A stretch of 60,000 nucleotides of DNA, from contig NC_081406.1 in NCBI RefSeq assembly GCF_030272615.1, positions 481,897,900 to 481,957,899 of the forward strand, given 5' to 3'. Position numbers and translations under genes: made by a program. Origin of the DNA: Cryptomeria japonica (lineage: Eukaryota > Streptophyta > Pinopsida > Cupressales > Cupressaceae). Shown in pieces: positions 1 through 14,959 of the stretch. How positions within the stretch are numbered: the first letter of the stretch is position 1; each line of letters opens with the position of its first letter. The notes under the pieces are model-generated. The model saw only the letters and a program-made list of their open reading frames with translations, was not told where the DNA came from and made no database searches.

Positions 1-684
1 TGACTAGATGCAAGTTGTCTAAACAAGATCAATCTTAGAAAGTTAGTCAAACCTTGTATAGATCTATGGCTGGTGGACTACTGTACCTGAATAAGACTAG
101 ATCAAATATTATGCATGCTATTTGTCTTTGTGCTAGATTTCAAGCTGACCCTAAAGAGAGTCATGTCATTGTTGTGAAGAGGATTTTCAGATATTTGAAG
201 AGAACTGTTGATTATGGGTTGTGGTATCTGAATAATAATGATTTCATTCTATGTGCTTATACAAATGCTGATTGGGCGGGTGATGTAGATGACCGAAAGA
301 GCACTACCAATGGAGCTTTCTTTTTGGGGAAGAAGTTGGGTTCATGGGAAAGTAAGAAACAAGATGCTATTTCTCTATCTACTACTGAAGCTGAAGACAT
401 TATTGTTGCTAGCAACTGTACTCAGGTAGTTTGGATGAAGCATATACTAAAAGACATTAGAGTTGTGTATGATGAGCCTACTATTATTTATTGTGACAAT
501 TCAAGTGCTATTAGTATTTCCAAGGATCCGGTATTGCACTCTAAAACAAAGCATATATCAATTATCACTTCTTGAGGGAGAAAGTCCGTGATGAGGAAGT
601 AAAATTGGAGTATGTATCTACAAAGGCTCAGATTGCAAATATTTTCACTAAGCCTTTGCCTATAGATACATTTGTATATTTATG
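1..684 (+). pseudogene. Copia-A pol C-terminus: RNase H domain, frameshifted
   Basis: This is the C-terminal end of a copia polyprotein. The frame with YRSMAGGLLYL (end of reverse transcriptase) continues into RNase H, where the acidic residues are visible as TNADWAGD (about 261-283), STTEAE (about 388-405) and CDNSSAI (about 493-513). These are the usual copia RNase H signatures and the three metal-binding acids remain. The frame is lost near 555-570, after the KHIS motif. The normal tail (HFLREKV... STKAQIANIFTKPLP) continues in another frame to a TGA at 682-684. RNase H would degrade the RNA strand of the RNA/DNA hybrid during reverse transcription in the virus-like particle. The frameshift makes this copy inactive unless it is a sequencing error. 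Confidence 0.88.
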
Positions 685-1069
685 AGACAAGTTAGGGGTC
701 TCCTCCCCTCCTGATAAGAACTAGGTGCATGGAGATGCATCAATCTGGTCAATTTCACAGTCTTATCTTCTTATTTGGGTTGAGGAGCTGGTGCTGCTAC
801 TCAGTCAAGGTAGTCAGTGTGTTGTTCAGATTTGTGAGTTTATCCTAAGGAGGAGTGATTGTATTTTTTTTAAGAGGGAGAGATGCATGATTTGTATTTT
901 TTCTTTGGCATTGCTATCAAAGGGGGAGGAGAAGCATGTGAAAAACTACCTTATCTTTGGAGCTTTGTGTGCATGATCTTCATGATCTTAGGGGGAGTTT
1001 GTTGGAGTTTGCCGGTGTATATTTATTCCTTTGCATTGATTTTTTTCACATTCATATGTTTCCATCAAT

Positions 1070-1084
1070 TCCAAAGGGGGATAT
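1070..1084 (+). other. Polypurine tract of Copia-A
   Basis: A purine run (CCAAAGGGGGATAT) lies immediately before the TGTTGG that opens the 3' LTR, the expected position for the plus-strand DNA primer. Two similar G-rich tracts occur upstream (about 918-930 and 988-998). Confidence 0.7.
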
Positions 1085-2435
1085 TGTTGGATATTACTAC
1101 TGCTAGGATATGTTGTTGTCATTGATGTCAACTTATTCCTGTGTTTTGGTGTTGCAGAGAAATGTTTTCGTGATTTGGTGATTGCAGTGAGTTGATCTGG
1201 TTGGTTTATCTATTTTCTATGCTGAATCAACTAGAGATACTTCATTCTTTATTGATTTCATGATTCTATGTGATGATTTGATTGAGTTGAGGATTCTGGT
1301 ATGGAGATTAGTTTTTAGTGTTCAGTGTTGTAGTATTCTGGTGTTTGATTCATTGTGCTCTTGTATGATCATATCTCGTGTTGAGGATTTGGGAGAGTGT
1401 TTGGGATGTTCATGTGTATCTTTATTTCAGACGGTTCATGATTTGATGCTTTGCAAGCTATCTTTCTTAGCCGAGTTGCTGCTGTTAAGTGTTCTTGAGT
1501 GCTAGCGTGTTGATCGATGGAGATTTGATTAAGTGGTGTTGGTGCAACTATTGTGAATGGTTCTAACGTACTTTTTGGTGTTTCCTAATCATGTCCTATT
1601 TGTTTTGTTGATCCACATTGATCATTGTGTGTGTTCTTGATGATATTATAGGTCCGGTGATATTCTTCATGTTATGCGGTATTTTTGGTGGTGTAACGTG
1701 TTGTGGTTTATCTTGACGATATTTCTGGTGATGGTGCATGTTCAAGGAGTTGATTTAGGTCCATGCTATGTTGTTTATGATATTGTATTGGTCTGATGGC
1801 TGATTTATGTATCATGTGATGTAATTTTATAATTAGGTGTTGAGGGTTTGGCTGAGCTTGTAGTCAAGGTTGATGATCTGTATAAATGGGTGTAATATTC
1901 ATGTAATTTGGGTGTTGGTGTTGAGTCTATATTATCATAGAGTGGTTTATGTGAGAACAAGTGAATTCATCTTTCAGTGTGGTGTATTGAACAATGTGTG
2001 TTGTAGGGTAGACATATGAGCTTAATCGAAACTATCATCAGGCATTAGAAGATGCTATTTTTGCAGTTCATCTTTGCCAGATTGTAGTTCGAATATCTTT
2101 GTAAGGTAGTGAACCTTTCTTGAGGGTTCTAGCCTTCTGGGTCATTGTATTTTGAATAGTGAGCTATAGGCAGTGTGTCTGAATGCATGTGCATTCCCCG
2201 TTGTAATATTTACACATACTACTATAGAGTATCGTCTTATTGTGGGTAGGTTCCCACCATGGTTTTTCCCTTGACTAGGTTGTCAAAATATTGGTGTTAT
2301 GTGTGTTGATGTTATTGTTGTTGTTATCTTTCTTTTTGCTGCAGTTGATCAGATCTGAGATAGTGCTTAATTTGTTTAATCTGGTGAAAACTAATTCACC
2401 CCCCTCTAAGTTTTCCTTCCTTGTTGTTGCCAACA
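1085..2435 (+). repeat. 3' LTR of Copia-A (about 1,351 bp)
   Basis: The LTR opens TGTTGG and closes CCAACA, a short inverted terminal repeat typical of copia LTRs. Its 3' part has the common layout of this group: a GTAGGTTCCCACC / GGTTTTTCCC stretch (about 2246-2272) and an AATTCACCCCCCTCT segment just before the end. It is T-rich and has no coding potential. The short frames inside it are not real genes. Confidence 0.8.
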
Positions 2436-5400
2436 CATAGCTTTAATGAGGACAAGATAGTTGATCTGCCATTCCAGGCCTTCCACACCTCATCCTGAGC
2501 CTAAATGATAACTCACACCATGAGTGGGGCATCCATTATCATGTTTAATATGTTTAAAACCCAACCCCCTAGTTCATTAATTAGGTTATCACTTATTAAG
2601 GAAACTTCCAATGGGTTATCCCGGTAGTGACTTTGGGCCCCAACCCCCACTTGGAAGCCACTCCCTCTTATGACAGAAGCATACTCAAATATAACCATCA
2701 TCAATAGAATCATCATAAAATAATCTCATGTCTCATTAAAAGGATCGGAAGCACCATAGACCATATAAGGAGTTACAACCAAGTCTAGAATCACATCGCA
2801 TCTCAATCCGCATAAATAGAAAATACTAAAGCTTCCAACAAGAGCACAACATGGCTCAATCCCATAAAGAGAGTAATACAACAATACCAATATACTGATT
2901 TATCTTTATAACCAATCATAAGTAAAGCCCATGCATAAAATTACTAACAAAAGAGAAAAAGCTCAAAGATCAACCTCTAGAGTCCCAAAAGACATTCGAG
3001 CCAAAACAATATAAAGGGCACAAAATCTCGATACTTGTTGGCTTTGTTACTATAACATTAAAGGTCAAGGGTTTGATTTTCAAATAATAATAAAGACCCA
3101 ATTTCAAGCAAAACTTCACTGACATTAATGACTCAAAGACTTGATAAACAATAGTTCAATAAGGAACAAAAAAAATAATAATCACTTACAACCTATGAAG
3201 TTATATAAACGTGATTGATTTTATCCACCATGGTCATTTAAATTATACTAAACTACTTGAATAAACATTATAATAATAAACTTCATTTCATTAAAAAGGA
3301 CATATTAAAATAACAAATTCCTTTCAAATAAGAAACTTATATAACATTGTTAATAAAATTTCAACTAAATTATTTATTATATATTTAGTTCACTTAATCA
3401 AAATTAATTTCAAAATTAATAACATTGATTTCAAACTACCACATATATAAATTAAAAAAAAAACCTTTTAATTTAATATTGACAAAAGAAAATATATAAA
3501 TTATAATGCCATTTCATATATTTATTACCGACATATTTATTATTCGTTGGCCATATTAAATAGAAGCAGGGCAATAACATTATTAATATTGCAGAGAGAA
3601 TTAATTAAAAACTAGATGGTTTAATTATTAATGCAGGATAAATAAATTATAAGAAAATTATTTTATTTAACGCCTGCTAGTATGCAACAGATGGTGAGCA
3701 AAGAGAGTGTGGGAGGTGGAGGAGCCACCCCACATTGGGAGTGGACTCCACCCCTCCTTACATGGGAGGTACCACCCATGGTGGAATCCCCATGAGGGTG
3801 GGTGAGCCTCCCACACAAGGTGGCGAGGAACCCACCAACGTGGGTGAGACCATGTGGTGTGGAATCCCCATGGGGTGGGTTAAACCCACACCCAAATAAA
3901 TACCGCCCATGCAAAAGTAACAAAATAAATAAAATTAAATACATATCGCCCCCTAAAATTCAATGCACAATGCCACAAAACAGTAAGAAAATAAATAAAT
4001 TCAAACACAAAAATATATAAATTAATAACTAAGCACTAATTGCATAATTAAATAAAAATGAGATTAATAAATTATAATTACTGATTGCAGAAATAAATTC
4101 TAACAAGAGACATAAATAAAACATAAATTAAATAATTGTTTTTTTAAAATTACAGAAAACCAAATCAACCCATTTCAGGAATACCCAACATTCATAGAAG
4201 ATAAATCAAAATAACACAATTCATAGAAATTACAATCATACCTAACCAATTGAAAATAAAGAAAATAGAATTAATTGAAAATGGCATAAATTCATTCAGA
4301 TTATGGAATGAATCCATGCATACGATTCCGCCATATGGGTTCATTCGATAATTTGATTACAAGCAGATTAAACAGAGATACATTCATTCTCAAAAATAAA
4401 AACAAAGGCAATAGAAACCCTGCCCCAAAATCGCAAACAAAAAAAAATGAAGATCAAGAAAGCACGAAATCCAAAAGAAGTACCAGCCGCACACCGATTC
4501 CTCTCAAAATTTGACAACAACTTGGTATGCAAAAATCCACCCTCAAATTACCACATCCTATTTTCTTTCAAATTCTTTTTTTCCTCAAATTTTTTTGTCT
4601 CCCCCAAAACCCCCAAAACATCAAAAAGGAAAAAGACACCCCTCTCCAAATTTTCTCAAATAATAATGTGTAACTGCCCCAAAATTCCCTTCCATTAAAA
4701 AAAAATGGAAACTTTCTTTAAAAATTATTACTACTAATTTAATAATTTTCGTTTTAGCATTTTAATTGTATTTAATTGATAACTTTCCATTATTATATTT
4801 AATTATTTATTAATTCCCTTCATTATATTTATTTAATAGCTTAATCATTTTACTTTTTAAATAATAACTTAATTTATGAATTATTCATGTTTACACTATA
4901 ATTTAATTATTAAACATTAACATTAATTTGTTAATTAATTAATATGGTAAAACAATCCATATACATCTATATTATATATATAATTTAATTTTAAAACACA
5001 CAATCATAAGTAATCAAATTAAATTTACACAAATTAAATAAAATCTCATGATAAATTAATAATTAAAATCTACCAAAACCAATAAGACAATAAACCCATG
5101 CACATCACAAAAGTAGACACAAACAACATACCAAGGGCATTAGATTATTGCCTATGTGGCATTTCGAATAGGTTGACACTAGACAAGAGACATTACTCTA
5201 AAATCGAGCAAAGCAAAGGTGACACTGATGGGCCTTATGACTATCTCTACAACTTCCATCAGGATAATGTAGGCACACTTAGACCTCTAAAACTAAGTGG
5301 AGTTGATGTCTTGTACATACAATCCTGCATCATCGAGAAAAGATACATACACATATCCAACATTTTCAAGCACACTGGTGGAGGAGAGTCGTGACGTTCT

Positions 5401-6621
5401 GTGTCTCTCTGAAGTGAGTGACAAAAGATCATCCCCTCCCACCCCATACAAACTCATACACATACATGAAAACAAACACATGATATATCTCATACATAAG
5501 TAAATATGCCAGTCCTTGGTTAGTACATAAGCATAAAATCTAACATCTAAATATCCATAAATATATAATGCATAACCAACATTTATTAATTCCAAAATAT
5601 CATAACATATTTGATGATAAAAGTTATTACAACATAGAGTATCATCCAACCACATATACAACATAAAAATTCAACCAGAGTAAAACTAGGTTAAATATAG
5701 TCTGATCAAGAGAGGGGCATTACAAGGCATTAAGTGCAGTAGTTCAATACGATGACATTACCCGTAAGCGTGACCCAGAGGCACCATAGATACCAAACAC
5801 TGCTAAGGTTTTTGGTTTCAACTCCTCTTCTTTAGTTGTCTAACCAGGAACTATTAATTTATGAAACTTAAATAACATTATACTAAAACAGCTACGAAGA
5901 TAAAATTATTGCTTGCAACTAATAATTGTTTCAATTTCAGAAATCAAGATATAAATTTCACATAATTGAAAGAAACATTTGTAGAGAAAAATAAACAAAT
6001 TATCTACTTGGAAAATTAATATTATTTCTTGAAGAGGAAAGACTAATAATTAAATGTAACTTGCATGATAAACAAACAATTATTCAACTCTTTAAAAAGT
6101 AACTTGCATGATAAACAAACAAATGTTCAACTTCTTTATATAACTTTTTTTTAACTAAACATTAAATCATTTTGCACAAATTGTTTTAAGGAGACTATGA
6201 ATCTAAACACATCTAATTTAGAAGATAAATCCTTTTAACTTTTAATACTTAGCATCTAAATATGTACATACTAAACACTCATCTAAATTATATACATTAT
6301 ATTCAATAATTCAAAGAATAGTGTTTCCATTTAAACAATAAATAATATAAATAATTTGAAGGGACTTATATTTCATTCAATAATAAGCGAAATGTTTAAT
6401 TAATAATAATCTATTTCATATGTTATTTAATCTCTTAACTACAATTCATCGTCAACATATTACTTATAAATACCTCCTTATCCATTTGTATCCCAAATAT
6501 AAGGATTATATAGCATTTAAATAATTTAAATGTAAAGTCCTATTTAAATAATTAGAGTGCACACAATAAGGTTACAAGTAAACTTTACCAAACAATTTCC
6601 CAAATATAAAAAATAAATAAT
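2436..6621. other. AT-rich non-coding DNA, probably decayed LTR sequence
   Basis: No open frame here looks like a protein. The stretch is strongly AT-rich except for a GC-rich patch at 3690-3900. It ends in a segment containing GGGGCATTACA (to 5724), whose reverse complement begins TGTAATGCCCC, a form often seen at the start of plant gypsy LTRs. I could not find the other boundary or a target duplication for it, so calling it an LTR relic is only a suggestion. Confidence 0.4.
3690..3900. repeat. GC-rich patch of overlapping short inverted repeats
   Basis: Within AT-rich surroundings, about 200 bp are dominated by GTGGG/CCCAC words in both orientations, and the block GGTGGAATCCCCATG (or near it) occurs twice (about 3779 and 3858). 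The arrangement could fold into several alternative hairpins. Frames on both strands cross it only because the composition lacks stop codons; they show no protein-family features. Confidence 0.6.
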
Positions 6622-6626
6622 TTCTC

Positions 6627-10310
<3,684 letters not shown>

Positions 10311-10315
10311 TTCTC

Positions 10316-12525
10316 TTTTTCTTTTATTTTTAATAAAAATTTCAAACACTTAAATTAAGATTATTCTTTTTAATGAATATAATTTAACAATTGATTTTAA
10401 AATTTATAGCTTTAATAGGGAAATTCAAATAAGAAAGTTTTAAAGCTTTTTAGATAACTTATTAATTATCAAAAAGGCAATTTTTAAAACAATTTTATCT
10501 CTTATCATTTTAAATTTTTATCTTCAAGAAATTTAAATAATAAGTCCGGTTAAATCATTGGTTCAAAACTATTGGTGTAAATTAGATTTAAGGGTGTTAA
10601 TATTTATTTATAAAACAAGCAATTAATTTAATATAGTAATGATAAAATAAATTTTATACAAGAGAACATAACAACCAACCAAATCAATGGTAAATTTACT
10701 AATTAATTGATTTTTCTTTATTTTATCTAATTTTATGCTTATCAACAAATAGGCTACTTAAAATTTGTCTTAAATAAAATTGTCTCACAAAATTGTTATC
10801 TTAAATACCCTCATGAAATTAAATTTAAATATGAAGGAAAACATTTTCTTTTTTATTTTAGTGAATACTGAAATTTAAACTAAACAAATTAAGTAAGCAA
10901 TCTCAACCCTTAGATTAGATTTAATCTTAGCCCTTAGATGTAAAGTTCACCCACACCTATAAAATCTTTATACTAGTACTAAAATTTAGGACTTTTCTTT
11001 CATTTCATTGTTGTGGATCCTGTAGGGAAGAATGTAGGAAGAAGAATGCATAGATAAGAGTTCTATGAAATCTACCATACCTGTTTATGAGTTTGCTACC
11101 CTTTGGATCAATCAGATTTCTATTTTGTATAAAACCCTCTTAATAGGATAATTTTTCCCACTCTTGTTTGCTGGTTAATGTATGCAAATTTCTGCAGATT
11201 TTGAAAACCCTTTTTGCAAGGATTGGATGACTGATTTAGTTGCAGTTTTTTTTCAAGTTTAGTTATTCTATTTTATTTTTTTAGATAAAACTTTAAATTG
11301 ATTTTTATTTTATTTTATTTTATTATATTTTCATATTAAACTATTTTTGTACGAATAAAATGGTTTAGGCCATTTAATTTATTTACATAATTAAATAGAC
11401 TATTTCTGGAACCTTATCCAATAGAATCAAAATTACCTTTATGGCTATTAACAATTTTGACAAATTTAGTTGAGATTAAACTATTCAACACATTAGTATA
11501 GATCTATAATAGTTACTCATATCAATTCTAAATTTAACTATTTATATTTAATTTAACTAATTCTAATTTTTCAATTACTTAGTAATGAAGGTTTCTCTAA
11601 TTGTGAAAGTGATTACTAGAAAATATTGCTATAAGTAAATTAATTCACGCGTTCAAATTTTCATGCAAAAATCAAGCTACTGGAGAACAAGATTTAAGGA
11701 AAAAAAGGGTTTAAACACCAAAAGTTAAATATTCTAAAGAGTATATATTTTAAGGTAGTATTTTTAATTATATTGCCTTTTAAAAGCAAAATTTTAGAGT
11801 TGCATGAAAAGAGTAAAACCATATTTAATTTGATTTTTATCTCATAGCTTTTCTCTCCCAGATTTACTTTCCATTTCCAATCAATAATTTATGAGTAATT
11901 ATTTCTTAGATGAAACTAATTAATTCATTAACTAAGTTTCTTTCTGAACTCTAACATAAATATTAATTAATTCATTGACTAAGTTTCCTTTCTATCCCAC
12001 ACATAAATATTAATTATCCCTTTTCCCTTGTTTATAACTAATTAAATTATAAGTTTTAGTGAAAGTAATTGACTAATAAGTCAATTCAATTAATACTAAT
12101 TATTTTACATGTTCAATTTTAAACAATATGTTTCTGTAACTAAAGTCAATTGCAGTAATAATATTTACTACACTAAGCTTCAAAATAGGATAACCTAACA
12201 TTATTTCATTATTCTCATTCAATATTAAATCAAGATACTTATAATTTAGTAATATTTAATTTAATATTAGATGTGTTAAAATAATGGATTGATATCTTCT
12301 TTTTTTTGTATTTGGAAAATTTAATTTATCATTAAACTATGTTAAATTAGGTATTTCAAGACAGATATGCAATGGATCTATTTCATATATTTTATCAATA
12401 GATCTATTTAAATTTTTAATTCATAATTAAGATAAAAGTTGTTTTCAATGAATTTAATTCAACTTTATGTTGTTATATGGAGCCTAATCAAACTTGTAGG
12501 TTAAATTTTCCTTACTTCTATCGGT
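10316..12525. other. AT-rich non-coding DNA, nothing recognised
   Basis: No credible coding frame, RNA gene or element boundary is visible on either strand. Composition is uniformly AT-rich with short homopolymer runs. Confidence 0.5.
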
Positions 12526-12655
12526 GCAGTTTCCCCCCATACTTTTCGATGGGGGTTTGGGGGTAGCGCCCCCAATGTGGGGTCAAGGGGCAATGCCCCT
12601 TGTGCACTCCCTATCGCGATACAGGGCGGGGTTGAGGGGTAGCGCCCCATGAGGC
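12526..12655. repeat. Cluster of perfect GC-rich hairpins
   Basis: Four near-perfect palindromes are packed into 90 bp: GGGGGTAGCGCCCCC (12559-12573), AAGGGGCAATGCCCCTT (12585-12601), CCCTATCGCGATACAGGG (12609-12626) and GGGGTAGCGCCCC (12636-12648). The first and last share the loop TAGCG. Patches like this occur in the untranslated parts of some plant LTR elements, but no element boundary could be assigned here. Confidence 0.75.
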
Positions 12656-12736
12656 CAAAAAGACTTATTATTTTATAAAGGCGTTGGGTGTTATTTATCT
12701 ATTGGTTGACATGTTTTAACCCTAATTTTGTAACCA

Positions 12737-13811
12737 GTCTTGATAAAAAGGCTAAAGGTTAGGGTTTTATTTTTTAGTAGAGAAATTTATAGCATTTTGC
12801 AATGGTATTGAGTTGCAAGGGATTACTGGTTGTAATCGGTTTTGATTTATTGGATAATAATATTGGACTCTCTGTTTGTTGGATGTAGCCTGAGATTGGG
12901 TGAACCATGTTAAATATTGTCTCTTCGCTGTTATTATTTCTATGTTTTTCATTCATGTGTTAATATTTATCTGCATATAATTGATATTTTTTGCATACAA
13001 TTCCTAACACTTTAGTGTTTCATGTTATGCTCTCCCTATGAATGCATACAACTGTAATACTAAAGTAATTTATCCTTATGACATCACAAGAGCTTTTCTT
13101 TTCTATTCGAACTTACTTGTTCTGACCTGTCTGCTCAATGCCTTTTCATCTCCATGACACTCAATGTTCTCAAAGTTCACATCCATGACAATCCAATGCC
13201 AACATACCCCTATGAACAAAGAATGATGTTGCACATATTCTTTTCTAAACTGCATGGTTCTACTTGTTCCCTCTGTCTTGATAAAAAGGCTAAGGGTTAG
13301 GGTTTTTTTTTTCAGTAGAGAAATTTATAGCATTTTGCAACGGTATTGAGTTGCAAGGGATTACTGGTTGTAATCGATTTTGATTTACTGGATAATAATA
13401 TTGGACTCTCTGTTTGGTGGATGTAGCCTAAGATTGGGTGAACCATGTTAAATATTGTCTCTTCGTTGTTATTATTTCTATGTTTTTCATTCATGTGTTA
13501 ATATTTATCTGCATATAATTGATACTTTTTGCATGCAATTCCTAACACTTTAGTTTTTCATGTTATGCTCTCCCTGTGAATGCATACAACCGTAATACTG
13601 AAGTAATTTATCCTTATGACATCACAAGAGCTTTTCTTTTCTATTTGAACTTACTTGTTCTGACCTGTCTGCTCAATTCCTTTTCATCTCCATGACACTC
13701 AATGTTCTCAAAGTTCACATCAATGACAATCCAATGCCAACATACCCCTATGAACAAAGAACGATGCTGCACATATTCTTTCTAAACTGCATGGTTCTAC
13801 TTGTTCCCTCT
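12737..13811. repeat. 538-bp tandem duplication
   Basis: Unit 1 (12737-13274) and unit 2 (13275-13811) are near-identical head-to-tail copies, both starting GTCTTGATAAAAAGGCTAA and ending TTGTTCCCTCT. The right end of each unit holds the last ~20 codons of the potassium channel exon described below (minus strand), so the duplication copied the exon end plus downstream intron-like DNA. Unit 1 keeps an undamaged exon end (FRKEYVQHHSLFI, then a GTATGT donor-like site at 13202-13207). Unit 2 has lost one base in a T-run and shifts frame. Each unit also holds a telomere-like TTAGGGTTT word. Confidence 0.9.
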
Positions 13812-14100
13812 ACAATGAGATTGGTCATATCACCAACCAAGTAATCAATGAGGTTGATGTTGAACAAGACATAAATTAAAATGAAGATCATCTCCTCGAT
13901 ATTTATTGTAAGTATATCTCCATATCCAATAGTACCTAAGGTCATTATTCACCAATACATGCAAGTAATGTAATGAATTGAAAAACTTTGCTGGTATTTT
14001 GGTCTGGATACCAGTCTACTAGTAGGTAATACAAACATCTTTTTCCATGAAACCTCCTCCTATTTTTCCTAAAAAATCCCAATAACTGTGTGGTAGTCTA
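13746..14100 (-). pseudogene. Shaker-type K+ channel pore/S6 exon, pseudogene copy 1
   Basis: Read on the minus strand, the exon fragment encodes the end of S5 and the outer turret (LYYLLVDWYPDQN, 14047 down to 13984), the pore helix (HYITCMYW), the selectivity filter TLGTIGYGD (GYGD at 13927-13916), S6 and the start of the C-linker (GDMTNLIVEGTSRTMQF). This order and the TxxTxGYGD signature identify a plant inward-rectifier-type K+ channel of the AKT/KAT family. VEGT.RTM resembles the AKT2 branch. In a living protein it would form a tetrameric plasma-membrane K+ pore. It is dead: a TGA replaces the residue after YW (13949-13951), a frameshift and turret deletion lie near 13980, and a one-base loss follows QFR. 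A GTATGT donor-like site marks the exon end. Other exons were not recognised. Confidence 0.88.
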
Positions 14101-14947
14101 GGCTTGATCATTGTTTTCTTAACTCTCATATTTTTTTAGCTTGATTAATTTTTCAATGAGAATCTATAAACTCCATCAGGGTTAACAATACATTAAGCAT
14201 ACCAATTCATTTTTGTTTAACAATTAGATCTATATTTGAGAAAAAGAGATGTCCTTGTGACTCATCTTGATTCTCATAGAAAGCTCATAAGGAAAGAACA
14301 ATTACATACAATACTATGCATTCAATGATCATGACCAAGCAACGTTTTAATAGAGTAAAATAAGGAAAACAAATAGTAAACCTACATAAGATCATTGCAC
14401 CTTGATGTTGTAGCTAGAACCTTAGGAAACATGCAATCACAAGCTATCAAATCCTCCTCAAATCCCTATGCTTGTCCACAACATCCCATATTTTTTCTCC
14501 TCAAGATTGCAAAATGCACTATCATGTGTCCTTCATTGTTGAAATGTGGAAAAACCATGCCTCAAAACTTAGACGTGCCATGATGTTCTCCTTCTTCAGC
14601 CACATAGGTTTAGACAAAAATATAATCAGCTACTCTTGCACCAAGAATTGTTGCTTCATGAAAAAAAACCTCTTTTTTTGGGTTTTGTGGAAGGCAAGTC
14701 TTCAAAACTTAAAATATTTTTTCCTTGTTGAGTGAGACAAGGTCAAAGTCAATGTGAAAATTCCATTTTCTTTTTTCTTCTTTGATTTGGCATGGGAATG
14801 GCAATGAGAAATGATTAAAAAATGATGCAAGTTTTCATTAAAAACCTACAGATTCAAGACATCTTAGCAAAAAATAAAACAAAAAAAAGCATAGGAAATC
14901 CTCCACAAATTATGTGTAATAAAAATGGGTAACAATATAATAGAGAA
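14101..14947 (-). repeat. Channel-locus flank, copy 1 (intron-like), up to the LINE-A insertion
   Basis: No clear exon is visible. The stretch matches, with substitutions, copy 2 at about 42671-43128 and then 49790-50215. In copy 2 the match is broken by NA1; here it stops where LINE-A inserted. Part of S4 may survive near 14150-14200, but the similarity is too weak to claim. Confidence 0.7.
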
Positions 14948-14959
14948 GCATTTAGAGAA

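Larger units (their letters stand above)
1..2435 (+). mobile_element. Copia-A: 3' part of a Ty1/copia LTR retrotransposon
   Basis: The element enters from beyond the left edge of the window. It shows, in order, the end of pol (reverse transcriptase tail and RNase H), an untranslated stretch with several G-rich tracts, a polypurine tract at about 1071-1084 and a full 3' LTR at 1085-2435. The LTR starts TGTTGG and ends CCAACA. The five bases after it are CATAG, the presumed right target duplication; its partner lies outside the window. Pol then RNase H directly before the 3' LTR is the copia order. The LTR differs from that of Copia-B at the right end, so the two are separate families. Confidence 0.85.

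Noticed and set aside
883-1505. Several plus-strand frames of about 80 codons in the Copia-A 3' region and LTR.
   Set aside because: They lie in the untranslated region and LTR, overlap each other and have T-rich, low-complexity translations.
3663-4020. Open frames of 93 and 72 codons on opposite strands.
   Set aside because: They exist because the GC-rich inverted-repeat patch lacks stop codons; no domain or codon bias supports a gene.
5690-5730. GGGGCATTACA as the edge of a gypsy LTR on the minus strand.
   Set aside because: No second edge or matching target duplication (AGGCA) was found, so it is mentioned only as a hint.
14150-14290. Possible S4 voltage-sensor remnant (GMLNVLLTL...) on the minus strand, also in copy 2 near 42780.
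   Set aside because: The expected regular arginines are missing and the frame shifts repeatedly; similarity is too weak.
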